Under the pieces are notes generated by a model. The model saw only the letters and a list, made by a program, of their open reading frames with translations. It was not told the origin of the DNA and ran no database searches. Positions 12,463 to 24,998 of a stretch of 64,000 bases of DNA are shown one piece after another. The DNA is from Eucalyptus grandis (Eukaryota; Streptophyta; Magnoliopsida; Myrtales; Myrtaceae), in assembly GCF_016545825.1 (NCBI RefSeq), contig NC_052617.1, forward strand, positions 6,902,600-6,966,599. The letters run 5' to 3'. A program made the position numbers and the translations under genes. The stretch's first letter is position 1, and every line of letters begins with the position of its first letter.

Positions 12463-12858
12463 GCTACTTTCATTTCACGGAAATAGCATTTATTTCACGG
12501 AAAATGAATTAGTCAAAGAAAATGTTTTCCTTTATTGAAAAAAATACTTTCAAAAGTGAGGAAAATGTTTTCTATTTATAGAAAGTGAAAAATGTTTTTC
12601 ATAACTTCTACCACCATACTTTCTTTCACAAAACACATTTTCACTTTATTTTTATGTTTTTTCTTTTTTTAATGGAGGTTTTACTTTTTCTTTAACTTTT
12701 TTTTTTAATTTTCTTTTTCTTCCTTAACCTTGGTTGGTTGTTGATAATGGCGACGGCTAGCAATCAGCCATAGGCCAGCTCGAGACTTGTCGACCTAGGG
12801 CAAGGCCGGAACTCACCAATGTCCGGTTGCCGGCAATCGCCAATACCAAGGAAGAAGC

Positions 12859-12912
<54 letters not shown>

Positions 12913-13113
12913 TTAAAATATCGATTTAAAAAATTAAAACTATAAAAATTATTAAAAATGAATGCATGATTTTCTTATTCGAATGGTGGAAAATAATTTT
13001 CTAATTTATTTTTAAATTTCAGCAAAACATAAGAAAATAGGATTATTTTCGGGAAAATAACTTCGAAAAATAAATTCTGAAAATATCATATTTTTCACGA
13101 AATGAATAGAGGC
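12463..13113. mobile_element. MITE-like element with imperfect terminal inverted repeats
   Basis: The left end reads GGCTACTTTCATTTCACGG. The complement of the right end reads GCCTCTATTCATTTCGTG. Both are followed by AAAAT-rich subterminal sequence. The middle holds a GC-rich segment around 12,750-12,840 and an AAT array. No clear target duplication was found, so the superfamily is open. Confidence 0.45.
12859..12912 (+). repeat. (AAT)n microsatellite
   Basis: About 18 uninterrupted trinucleotide units. Confidence 0.97.
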
Positions 13114-13573
13114 TAGGTAATAGTAAGGTTCCTCTATAATGCAAGATCAGGCACTTAAATCACCGCGACTACTGAAGGAAATATTCCGCATATACATGTG
13201 TGTGTGTGTATATACATGCACGTTGCATACAAAGAGCTGATGAAGAGCCCACCAGAGAGATCCGTAAGATGAAGACGACGTTTGACCCACCACCCCTGTT
13301 CACCTTCTGGAAAATTTTTAACAGAATACCAGTGAAGTGGACGCCAAGGAAAGGAGCCTCCTCTCTCCCTGATATTCTTGTTGCTCCCTTCCCTTCCCTT
13401 GCCTTAACCAAATATCTCTCCCACAACCTGCAACCACCGTTCTCTCCTTTTCCTCTCCCATCTCTCTCTCTTGAAAACTTAATAAGAAGCTCATCCTTGT
13501 TGCCACCTTTCACCATCTCTCTCTCTCTCTCTCTCTCTCTCACGCACACACATACACATTCATACTTGCGTTC

Positions 13574-14357
13574 ATGGACTCTGGAGGAGACAAAGAGAGG
13601 GCGGAGATCGACACGCGACCGCCTTTCCGGTCGGTGAGGGAGGCGGTCTCGCTGTTTGGCGAGCGGGTCTTGGCTGGGGAGGTCTACGCCGGCAACAAAA
13701 CCAGAGACGTAAGTTCGAAGCTCCTGTTGAACATGTCGCAATCTCTCGTTCAGTTGATTTCCTCACAAACTACTGTCGCTTTGCTGCCTGGTCTCATTTC
13801 TACTTCATTACCACACATCATGAGTGCTTCTTCTACTTTAAGCTGGCTCCAATGTCGGGTCATACATATCATTACATCTGCTCACTGATTGCCGTGTTTA
13901 TTCGATGGTGACATTTTTTTGGAACTTTGAACTCTTTTGAAAGGGATCAAACAACAGGAAATGACAACGACCTTTATCTGCTAATTTAAATAAATTCACA
14001 ACCGTCTCTCGACGTATCGTAACGGGTAATCAAAGTCTAATTGTTCAAGATGCACATTTTATTAGCCATCCTGCCTCAATTGAACTTCATTATTCTAGCA
14101 AGACATGGAATATTGCTCAACTTGAACTTTATTGGGGGATCAATAGTCACTTTGGCTTTCGGTTTGGCTAATTCCTGTCAGCGAGAAGTGGATGCAATCA
14201 GAAGCAAGCATCTAAATTGTACCTTACAAACAAATCGGTTCCAAGTGGACTGTCTTTGCTAATAAAATTAACTTACATTATATTATTCTTTTGCGACCAA
14301 GTCGGGTCCACTTGATAAAGAGAAAGATACGTTAATCTGACATATTAAATGCTATAC

Positions 14358-14407
<50 letters not shown>

Positions 14408-15081
14408 TATGGATATTATTGTGAAGTATGCATAGCTAGATAGTATGATAATTCCACTAACAATATAGGGTAGCTTCGCTATCGGATAGTTGGTTAAGTA
14501 GATTGAAATTAGTAATCAGAAATTATTGGTTACACCTCTAGATTAAAGGAGGAGCCTCCAGGATTGGGAGGATCACAGCAGAACTGGAAGAAGCCAAGCA
14601 AAGGCTTGAGCAAGCGAGAGAAGAAGGCGAGCGGATGGCCAACGTCCTGTCCTCCCTGCAACAAGAGCTCGAACGCACGAGGCTAGAGCTGGCGCGGCTC
14701 AAGAAGCACCAACCCTACAAGCACCCCATCAACGTGATACCCGAATTGGAAGAGGTGGAGGAGGAAGGAGAGGAAGAAGAAGAAGACGATTTCAAAGACG
14801 TCAAGCCCGTTGAAGCTCCGACCGAGTCTGAGCGTGCAGAAGCGCTGTGGTTCGACGACGAGAAGACGGGTTTTGCTGAGAAGAGGTATGTGACGTTTGC
14901 TGCCGACCGAGTGCTGACTCCGCAGAGCGACAACGAAGCTTGGCAGGGACATCCTTCGATAGGGAACAAGAAGACGACCAAGAAGAAGAAGCCATTGATC
15001 CCTCTGCTCGGAGAGATTTTGTCCAAGAGGAAGGGACATTCGCATCGCCAAGAAGTGGCGTCGGTCCGAGACTGGAAGTAA
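13574..15081 (+). CDS. WEB family (DUF827) coiled-coil protein, 224 residues
   Basis: Two exons, 13,574-13,708 and 14,542-15,081. The acceptor that keeps the frame is ACCTCTAG just before 14,542. The AG at 14,548 would shift it. The first exon gives the family opening [20 protein letters not shown], then EVYAGNK. The second gives [19 protein letters not shown] and a heptad-rich coiled coil to about residue 115 ([20 protein letters not shown]). An acidic [10 protein letters not shown] run and a basic tail with [17 protein letters not shown] follow. It belongs with short WEB proteins such as At1g75720 and At3g51220. Larger WEB proteins (WEB1, PMI2) act in chloroplast photorelocation, but the role of the short members is less clear. 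The leader at about 13,230-13,573 has a CT microsatellite. AATAAA at 15,253-15,258 is a plausible poly-A signal. Confidence 0.92.
14370..14403. repeat. (TA)n microsatellite in WEB intron
   Basis: About 17 TA units preceded by three CATA units, inside the single intron of the WEB gene. Confidence 0.95.
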
Positions 15082-15259
15082 ATTAAATTTTCTGTCTTCA
15101 AACATTAGTGACAACCTCTTTATGTTTTTGATAAGCTTTCGTAGAGAAGGACGTGAGATGTTGAGAGCTGTTAATTTGCTGGCGGGATTGGTGTGTGGAA
15201 TTCGAGCCATAGTCCAATGATCATGCAATTTGGGCTGTATTTTCAGCAAAAAAATAAAG

Positions 15260-16498
15260 GTTATGTTTTACGCCTAAAAGTGCCCCTTAATAACCCAAAA
15301 ATTCAAAATCCCGATTGTAACAATTCGATTAGACGAGAGCCGGGAGTAGTTGTTGAGCTAGAGAGTTTAGATAAGCAACGGCTCTTAGCAGAGCCAGACT
15401 TTCAAGATGGCAAATGGGTAATAATGAATGGGATTGTGTATCAAATAGGGAAGAATATTTTTGAGATATATATGTGAAAATTATTATACACTTACAGGAA
15501 TGCTTTTTGATGTAATGGCAATAATTAAGCATGCGCGAGCACTATTGATATGGATGATCTTTGGTATGGGATGACCCAAAATAGACAATACCTCCCTCAA
15601 TTAATCTATAAATATCATACCAGTAACTATATGTGTGGTGATTCAAGTATATCTCATGTCATAGTAGCATATGAAATTTTATCTGAACTTTTTTTCTTTT
15701 TATTTTGCCGCACCCCCTTATGCCGAGATCGTGTGGAATTTATCTCATTGCCGGTCTACTTTTTGTTCGTCCACCGTTGTTTCCGTCTACGATTAATCTT
15801 CCCTTTTATTGGCGAAGGTTACATTATCCAATTGATGGACTACTTGCTTGAACTGCTTGGAAAATGGACATATACGGAAAGACTCCGCGAGCGCTCAACG
15901 ACCGCAATCGCAATCCAACAGCCTAGACAGCGACCAACCTCAAAAGGATAATAGAAAAGGCAAGACCATTATATTTTCTAACCAAGTGCGAGAATTAGTG
16001 AGAAATTCCAGTTCGACGTACACGCAATCATTAGATGATTCCGATGACGACCTGGACTCCTAAAATCATTTCAAGGTCAGAATGCGACCCGTGCAAGTCA
16101 ACGACCACCATAAAAGCCATCCTGCCCCCTTACTAATAAGCTATCACGAAGCATTTTCGTTTCCCCATTTCGACAGCGTTCCAAGCATCCTCTCGGGTAT
16201 GAAGTAAGGACCAGAAGCTAGAGCCAAGGCAAAGATTGATAAACCTCGTATGTACAATGTCACGAGAAGCAACTGCCCGACAGCAAAAATTGCACCGCCC
16301 GTGATATCAATTAAAGAGAGAGATCTGGTCTCGTCTCAGCAACGCCACTGAAAATATCAAAGTCCCCTTTCCTTTTATGAGTGAGGGCATGTCCAAAAAC
16401 AAAGGCAATGTAAAGAATGAGAGCCACGGCATAACAAATTTACATCAACATCATTCGGTTCCACAACCAGTTCTGGTCCACCACCAACCAACCAAATT
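15260..16498. other. Convergent intergenic region between WEB and HVA22 genes
   Basis: The two neighbouring genes point towards each other across this stretch. Short open frames at 15,193-15,477 and 15,848-16,063 (+) have fairly ordinary amino-acid composition. The second ends in the acidic SLDDSDDDLDS. Neither matches a family I recognise and neither has convincing exon borders. They may be relics. Arabidopsis has a C2H2 gene (At1g75710) at the equivalent position, and nothing C2H2-like is seen here. Confidence 0.4.
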
Positions 16499-18354
16499 CT
16501 ACTTCTTCTGCAAGCCAACGTCAAGAGTCTCCGAATCCGTTTCCTTTCTGACAGGGGCAGCACGGGCTTTCCTCAATTTGGCACGTGTTCGGTAAATTGT
16601 CCCTTCCATGATGGTTTCTTTCGGGGAAGGATTGCCGTTTTCAGTCGAGGTAGATGGCTGAACTTCAATCTGTTTAGCCGCAGCTTCGCTAGACGTGGCT
16701 TGGGTGGCATCTTCTGAAACCGGGGCCGTCTTCGTAGCTGGTGGAGCTGATGGAGCAGGAACTGCTTTGGGCACATTCGAAGGACCTGCCACTTCCGCCA
16801 CGTCCCTTTGCTCCTGCATCGATGATGTACTTGAAGTGGGGGATGGCGGCTCCTCATTCTCAACCGGAACTTTAGAAGTGGGTTGGCGATTCACAGCAGA
16901 AGGCCCTGGGCGAGGTCTATTACCTCGCTGTGGTGGCTGTAACTCACAATATCAGATAGTTATTGCCTAAAACAAAAGCATCTTGTGTAGTTTGATATGA
17001 TTCCTGATCTAATCATGCAAGTTTAAAGTTAAAACAGTCTTAGAATGTATTATGACAAGAACACCACAACTCATGGATCAGCAACCTGTTCATGATTCGG
17101 ATACAAAGAAATGACTCTTGCGGTCTACTAGGAAAGTAAAGAAACTCGCCCGGTTAAATTGCTGCCTAGAAGATCAAAGCACCTACTTAATCTCGTGTAG
17201 TTAACCACAGAAAATCAGAAATTTTCTTACATCAAACTTCAGTATGACATATTGCTAAAAGCGTTAAAGGAAATCTCACATCATTGATTCCCATCATAAA
17301 CATAGAAGATCTTAGCATCTTTTCTGACACTTGAGAGTGTGACATCATGATGTCCGATCTCCAAAGAAACTGTCGAGTCAATATTTTTGCAGCACACAGA
17401 ACTTGCTTGATTAAAAGTAGGGCATTTACGTATACCTGGGCAGGGCGTGGCGTTGGTGTTGACTGAGAAGCTATAAACTGCAAAATGTCAAAAACTCTTG
17501 TCTGACCATAGCTTGCAGCTCTTTGCCAGTACATAACCGCAAAGTCTCCAGCTCGAGTCCTCAGTTCTAGCAAGTTGCGATCAATGTCATTCTCATGCTT
17601 TGCAACATAAGGTCTGAAGAATGAATCATAGACATAGGTTGTTCCCTGTCAAAAACACACATGAAAGATAAGATCATATGGTTCTACCGAGTTTGACTCT
17701 GAGTGATCAAAGACAGACTTGGTAATTGAAAAAGGCGCAAGAAATCAAAAACAACAATTTAAATAGAAACTAATCAATATGCCACCAATGTCAAGAAAGT
17801 TACGTACCCTCGTTTTAGGATACCAAAGATATATAAAGAACGCCAGCTTGGCTTCACTGTACATAGGAACCCTTCAATAGGAAAAAAAGAAAAGACAGAG
17901 ACCAGTATAAGAACCCAGTAACTGCAGTCGAAGAACAAAAAAGCACTCCGGATGCTGACTGAACACCTACCATGAAACAAAAGTATCGCCAACTCTCTCG
18001 CAAACTGTCAAGAGAGCTACTAAAATCCTGCAGCTCATAAGCAAGAGAAATCAACAACGAGAGAAATTTCCCACAGACGTTGAGGACACAAAAAGCAATT
18101 TCAGCAAAGGCCAGATACCAGTATTGGCACCAAAAGCGAAGCCCATCGAGGTCTGGCTTATTCTTTTCGACGGTCTTGTAGCACTCATACGCCGGATAGG
18201 CATAGCCAAAGGCCAATCTGTCCGAGAGCAAGAGCTAAAAGTCAATATTTTACCATCAAACCAATAAGTTCCTTCACAAATTTCCAAGAAAAAGAAAGAA
18301 GGGAGGATTAGCCAATACATACACCAGTCCTCTGGTAAGAAAGGATCCAATCAT
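16499..18354 (-). CDS. HVA22: HVA22-like (TB2/DP1) membrane protein with long tail, 299 residues
   Basis: Six coding exons on the minus strand: 18,354-18,323, 18,217-18,119, 18,027-17,971, 17,871-17,808, 17,645-17,436 and 16,936-16,499. Phases agree throughout. The start is MIGSFLTRGLV. The TB2/DP1/HVA22 domain follows: FGYAYPAYECYKTVEKNKPD, RFWCQYWILVALLTVCERVG, WVPMYSEAKLAFFIYLWYP, then KTRGTTYVYDSFFRPYVA. An amphipathic segment, RTRAGDFAVMYWQRAASYGQ, comes next, then a P/S/T/A-rich tail. The tail ends with KETIMEGTIYRTRAKLRKAR, like the KETIME-type ending I recall for Arabidopsis HVA22H. HVA22 proteins are relatives of reticulon-type DP1/Yop1p, which sit in the ER and shape membranes. Some are stress or ABA induced. 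An untranslated exon border at 18,363/18,364 (acceptor TATGTAG) shows an intron in the leader. Confidence 0.95.
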
Positions 18355-19259
18355 GTTGTAGACCTACATACACGCGGAGAAACCAAAAATAGCTCAGTTT
18401 CAATCACATAAAATACAGAGCCTAGCTGAGATTAAAAAGTTTGCAGGTCTCTATAGACATAATAATCACGATCAATATCAATTTCTCGACCAGTAAGGCC
18501 CTAACTACTCTGTGAAGAACCCGATTTTCCAAGCCAAACTACACGTTTAGGCCACTTCGGGACAGAGAAATTTCTCTCCACAGTGCGCCTAAGAGTTCAA
18601 TCGAGCCGAATCCAAATCTAACAGGCGAAAAGGAAGCCGCAGCCGCAAAGACATTGCTCTCTCAGTTTCTCGGCATCCGGATAGCTTAAGCCACAGAAAA
18701 TCCGAGAATGCCGAGATTCGAGGAAGCAAACGAACAAATAGCCACAGAAACACAAAAGGATTAGGGCAAGAAATTGGCCAGAATATCTCAAAACCATTCG
18801 GAGTCCCCTACGCAACCGAAAAATGCTCATCTCGAGAACACGACTAAGGAATGAGAATCCCAAACGCCTCGATCCAGATCGACTAATCTGAATCCGGAAG
18901 CACGACACAGCCATTGCAAGAGAAAACGAAAGACCGCCGCGACTCATCTCGCCCAAATCTACTCAGCAAGTTATCCTCACAGTAACTACCCCCGAACGCA
19001 CTACCGCACCGGAGAAAATGGAACGCCGGCTCGGAAATCACTTCGCACCTCCGATTACAGTCTCCAGCGAACCAGGGCGAAGGAGAGACGCCGAACGTCG
19101 GAACGAGCGCGAGAGCTCGCGGCCGACGGAGGTGTATGCAGAGATCGAGAGCAAATCACCAATGACAGCGAGGGGAGTCGCCGGTGGGAGGTCCGTACCG
19201 GCACCGCGGAGGCGCTCCGGCGAACCGTTGGGGCGTCGGCGGCGAGGCAGGGCACCCTC

Positions 19260-22200
19260 CGCAGAGTGCAGACGGTGAGAGAGAGAACGAGATAGAGAGA
19301 GAATCCCGCACCGGTTCTGAGAATTTTTTTGAAAATGCCCTCGGGGGCGTCATCAGAAAATAATACGTAACTCTCTAACCCAATTTTTCATTTTTTAAAT
19401 TATTTTTTAATTTTTTAATTTTATTTTTGTGGGCTGTGGACTAGCTGATGGTGGTGGGCCCGGAGACGGAGAGGGCTTGAAAATGGAAGATGTGCGTTAC
19501 GGATGGAAGGCAATGATGATGATGGTGCCGAGTCTGCCGACTGGTGGAGGTAGAGTGGATTTGACGGCTAGAGATCGACGCTCCCTTTGCAACGGACGGT
19601 TGGCGTGAGGCGGGACAAACCGTGCTCGCACCCGATTGCTGCTCTTTTACGTGATAAGCCCTCTTCTCCCCCGGATGGCAATGGAGCAGCTTATTATGCT
19701 AGACATGTCATTTGACATTTGATACGTACGCTGATTTTGCTTCTTTTCTTTGCTCCATTAAATATGAAGACGAACTATACTTATTCCCACTACTAATTGA
19801 CCATCATCCTTCATGTTACGTCGTCTGTTGTCCTCTGTTGCCAAACGTTTTCGGCCGCTGCTCACTTATGCTTAGGGGAGAGAAATTTTACATTATTATC
19901 GAATAAGTTTTTATTTTGGAAACAAAAACTTTATGTTGCTATTAAATACATATTTTTATTTGAAAATTCGTTCGACAAATAGAAATAAAGTAAAAAATTA
20001 CACTAAAAAACAAAATGATCATCATTTCACATTCTAAACATCATTAAACATCATGTCATTGCCATGTATGGTGCTATGTCGGTGCTTTGCGGAGGAATTG
20101 GCGTGATCCCGGTCGAAATGTAACGGTCATAATATAAAGTGAAATCTTAATATTTTGTCGTGATTGCCTTCATCAAGGCTTTAGATTTCGTGTCATTTGG
20201 GATGATAAATTGGGAGGGCGGAAAAAGCGAGGTGGGCTCCATTAGCGGGGGACAAGAGCGTGTAATGGTTATGGACACTACTAACGACTAGATTTGTACA
20301 GGTGGATGAAAACACATGTAAATTGCCCCCCACAAAGTTTTCGATAATGCTACTTTTCACCCCACTCTTAGACGGGTCCATTCCCTTGTCGTATTTTCAA
20401 ATCGTACCACCCCTTCCTTCTTTTTTCACCTTTGTCCCGAGCCGGGGACCTTCTTCTCTTTGCTTCATCGCTCTTGTGGGGTCTCAATCTCTTTTTACCT
20501 TAATAAGACGGCAGACGTAAATGATGTTGCATAACGCCAGATTTTCCCAAAAATAAGGAGATGGGGGACGAAGTTAGAAAGTTTTTATTAGCCTCAATCT
20601 CCTCATCTCAATCGGATCCAAAATATCTAGAGTGTAAATGATAACCATTTTGTTTCTAAACATAACTTTTAGTCGGTTATTTATTTCTATTTCTATTTCT
20701 TAGGCAAGATTTTGAACAAAATATGCGTTTGATAATAACATAAATTTTTTATTTATAAAACAAAAATTTATTAATAACAACACAAAAATTTATCCTTCCC
20801 AAGTAGCCGTGTGGGAGAGGCAAAGAATAGATGAGCAAATAACTAGTAGCAACGGCAAGTAATGAGAAAAAAAAATTATTTTATTTCTATTTCAAACTTA
20901 TTTTTGTACTAAAAATTTGTTCCATAATTAGAAAATGAAATTGCGTTACTAAATAAATTTTTGTTCAAAACTTGTTTAAGATAACAGAAAAATAGATCTT
21001 ATTAGAAAGAGAATGATTATCATGTGCGCGCCTTTAGTGAAAATAAATAAATACTCAACCTAAACTTGGGTTTTTAGCTAATTTCTCATGTTTTCGAATT
21101 GAATTTAGGCCGTAGAGATTTTTTTTTTTTTGGTCAGTCCTACTTTATGCCTACTCTACACTCACTCATCGTACTTTTGTCCTATCTCTTACAGGCGTGG
21201 GAGTCGAAACCCACTCTTGAAACTTACTCATCCCCACCCCATCCTCCCGGTAGGTGGAGATTTGACCTCACCTCCCCTTCCCTTGTTGGAAGGGTGGCCA
21301 CACTCAAGAAATCCCAGTGGTTAGGCCGTAGAGATTGAATAAGCTTAAGAAGAGAGGGGACGTATGTAACGATTCCGAGGTCCCGTTGGCGTCGTCCCCA
21401 CCGTAAAAAAGAAGGCCTAATTGCAAGCCAGTCGACTGACACAACATGCAATTCTTAAATGCATGAAAAGGTCGGTTCGGTTGAACTGCTTTCCTAAAAG
21501 CATGTGACCCGTGCTCTTGCGGCACTAGTGCCATTTTTTATGTCCTAACCCTACGTCGTACCATATATAATAATATACTTTTAATCACGATCATAGAATA
21601 TAAGCCCCCATATAAGGTTAACTTCGTACCCGATTCGTCTCCTTATATGTACATTGGTGCATCGATCGCCATATTTTATCATGGATTTAAAAAGCAAGTG
21701 CGTCAAGACAATTTGGTGCTCCCCCACCAATCACCATTAGTCCAAAGTATTAGGTTGATTAGTTGAAATATAATTAATCGCGGCTTTTGTGTCGTTTAAT
21801 TTCTCTAATTCTTCTGACAAGTCTAGTCACGACCGGAGTCCTTTTATAAGGTGACAATAATTGGGCGTGGAATCGTGCTTTAAAGAAAACAGTCCACTGT
21901 GTTCATGACTTTGGGAAAAGGCCTTTATTCCTATCTATGGATATAGATTTGATCTTCTTTTTTGTTACGGTGACTTTATCACTTGTGCAAGAAAACTAGG
22001 GGAAACTAAAGAGGGAACAGGACTCGGGATCCGCATATTTACTGTAATTAACGTAAAAAAGTAGAATGGATAAGCTCAATAAGAACGGCGCCGAAAGATT
22101 TTATGGTATGTTTGGGGAGGAGGGGAGTTGTGGTAAATTGCGAAATTTTTGTGAGGAGGATGTAAGGCATATTTAGGTCTTGCCTGCCTTCTTCGGTTGA

Positions 22201-24990
22201 TTCAGCCCGGTCAATCCAACTTCAACTTGCTCATGGCTAGATTGATCGGTTTCAGGTGAGAGTCGACTTCCGGCACACAATGGCCTCCGTCGATTCCCAT
22301 GATTTCTAAACATGGCCTAGTCACCGGCCTTATTGTGGTTGGTGTTTTGTGCGATCATTGAATGCAACCTAGGCGCGATGAAAATTCCTTCAGGACGGTG
22401 CTATGCTCCTGCAATGCTATATGGTGTGGTACATTGCGCAAATGAGCACCAACATGAGCACAACATGAGCACAGTAGAGATGAGGAGGAGGAGGAGGAGC
22501 TGCAGCAGCAGCAGCAGTAATTGTCGTTGTCTTTAGGACGAGCGCAAAAACATTGTGGGAAGAATACTATTTTGTAGGTTCGAGCGCGTGTGGCGTGCTG
22601 TCTTTTAGAATGATTATAGAATGCACAAAACATCGGAACGAGTTCATGCACTCATACATCCTCAAAGGGAGAGAAAGTATAGCCGTCCTGTCGTAGGTAA
22701 AGAAAGTCTTCTGTTCGTGGCAACTATCATTTCAACCCAAGCTTAGCGATAGCGGAAGCCAGGTATATGCAGCACCTACTGGGAGTCGAAATGGCACTGA
22801 GGTACTCAGGCCAAGGACCACCTAGCTCGGTCGAGCGGAACATGGTGGTGGATCCTCCGAGAAACGCGTGGCTTTCCTCGAAGGGACAGTTCACTGGGGC
22901 CGAGTGTACAATGCCAATGATCCCCAGTTCGCCTGCAGGTGTAATTCCTTCATGTGCTCCCAATTATTTGTGTCTGTTGGCACGTCGCTTTCATCTTTCC
23001 TTTTCGTTCCCCACAACCCCGAAAGAAAGGAAGAGAAAAAAAAGGCTGCCCGTGTCTACTGTCTAGTCTCTCTTAGATACTGCAGCAAGAACGACAGAAG
23101 CATGAAGGAGATGCTGAGTGAAATCTTTGATCCCTGCAATGAGGTGCTTGTTATGATGACCTTCTGAATGAAAATTCCACTGGGTGTTAACAATCAATTA
23201 GTGGATTAATACCCGGTTTTGAGTACATCACGATCGTTTAATCACCTTTTTTTTTTTTTTTTTTTTTTCGGTTCGCAAACTGGGTATAGTTAAAATGGAG
23301 AGGCCCTAGAAATCATGTGCCCTGATTAGTACTTATAATCATGCTACACAAGAAATAGAGGTCCTGCAACAGGGGCTGGTAGAAACTTTCTGGACCACAT
23401 TACTGATTGCTGATTGGCTTCCCCCTTTCGCTTTGCCACTCTTTGCGCCTAGGATCCCGTTCATTTCGACTTTGGCTCGCTGAAGGAGAGTGTCGCTTGT
23501 GAAGCTTACAGAAAAAGTTCAGACCAGTGCACTTTGATAATCACAAGCCCAAAGCAACTCATCCATACCTGTGGCAATGTCAAAGCTCAGTAAATTAGAT
23601 TAACTTTCCGCCAAAGTTAACATACGGAAGCCGCTAATTCTGACCTCTTGTTGGATGATCCACTCCTCGACGCGTTCTTGAGTTGTGATTTCATACTAGA
23701 AGCTACTGAAAGATCTTATAGGCAAGGTCCATATGCCTGTTGTATAAATAAGGAACAATTATTGCTTATAGAGCACATTAACTCTCACGGCTGTGGTTTG
23801 GGGGAAAGAATGCAAAATGAAGGGAAACCAGAAAATTGAATGTCCGGGCCATGTAGATTACTTGGGCTCGACCCAGATCTAGATTATCGCAGGAATGGTC
23901 ACAATGATGGGCCAGGCCCACTACTTATTACGTTGACTGCATGGTGCAAGAGTAATGCTTGAATATCGAGAGTACCAAATGATGTGATAGGCCGTATGTA
24001 ATATTCTCAAAAGTGAGTCGTGTTTATATGCCCAACCATCATCTCGAAAATTAATTGGGTAGATTGATCTTTTAAGATTATTGATCATCTCTTGGCCAAG
24101 CTTGTTTTAAGTACACTAGCAAGGTTGTAACTTGTAAATTTGACGCATCTCAATCAAAATTCTTGAAAAAAAAAAAAAAAAAAATCAAGATTTTGCCTTT
24201 TCTCATGTTGCATAAGACATCGGGTATGATGCACTTGTCATTGTCGGCTCATTATTCCCACACCATCTGCTAAAATGAAAGCTTATTAAGAGCCACACCT
24301 CATTGAAGCGCTCTCTTATAAACAAATGGTGATCACTCCATGTTTCTTCTAGTTGAGCAGGCTCGAGCTCAAGCTACGCTAACTTTGTTAACGTTGGTGC
24401 GCCACTTTCTCACTTGTTTTTCACGAGACTTGTCGGCAATATTAAATATAACAATTTTAGATAATATGAATGGATGTAGCACGAGGAAAATAGGAATTAT
24501 AAAGATACAATAGGCTGAAACCATATATATATTGATATGAATTAGCACTTTTCTCATGATAACTCAAGAGGCTAGTTTCCAAAATTAGATTTTGTTTCGC
24601 GAGATAGCTCGCGTCACCTTCCTCAACAAGAGTTAAAAACAATCACCAAACATGACTACGATGCGCTAAGCGCAAGAGACGGAAATCTCTTCTCTAGACA
24701 CGAGCCCACCGAATCTGGTCCGATCTGCAACGTTGATTTTGCGGGCCTCACCTAGACTCGAAAGCAAAATCAACGGTCACCATGGACCAGAATCCGCTGA
24801 AGCCGGTTCCAGGCGAGAAATGTCCGTTGCTCCGCGCCGGTGCAATGGCCACGTGGCAATCGCGATAGAGTCGTCTCCAGCAGCCCCACATATCCAGAAA
24901 TTCCGAAACTCGTGGCGCCGGTGAGCTTCGCTCTGCCTCAGCTTTCTTGGAGAGCGGCGAAACGATGCTTCTCTGCGTTCGTGTCTGAGA
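19260..24990. other. Intergenic region between divergent HVA22 and LQY1 genes
   Basis: The left few hundred bases are GC-rich with GA runs and probably hold the HVA22 leader and promoter. The rest is AT-rich and contains a SINE (21,121-21,320), homopolymer runs near 23,250 and 24,165, and a GAG/AGC trinucleotide stretch at 22,483-22,517. Around 22,700-23,170 two overlapping + frames look more protein-like than the rest (for example RYMQHLLGVEMALRYSGQ). I recognise no family and the frames are interrupted. Confidence 0.45.
21121..21320 (-). mobile_element. SINE-like retroposon, copy 2
   Basis: A 200-bp insertion is flanked by perfect 16-bp direct repeats, TTAGGCCGTAGAGATT at 21,105-21,120 and 21,321-21,336. 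A T run at the left end is the tail of a minus-strand element. On the minus strand it begins CCACTGGGATTTC and contains GGTTTCGACTCCCAC, which fits a pol III B box. It resembles the element at 383-588. The perfect target duplication makes this the younger copy. Confidence 0.88.
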
Positions 24991-24998
24991 ATTGAGAC

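Larger units (their letters stand above)
10600..13180. other. Intergenic, AT-rich, with MITE-like element and AAT microsatellite
   Basis: No coding gene is seen. At 11,549-11,600 there is a tRNA-like stretch (TGGTATTAGAGC followed by GTTCAAATC). It resembles the primer-binding region of an old Copia-type element, but no LTR pair is visible. From about 12,463 to 13,113 there is a MITE-like segment, described separately. Confidence 0.5.

Noticed and set aside
18618..19353. Open frames on both strands around the HVA22 leader
   Set aside because: They have no family motif, and a leader intron border at 18,363/18,364 shows this is upstream untranslated sequence.
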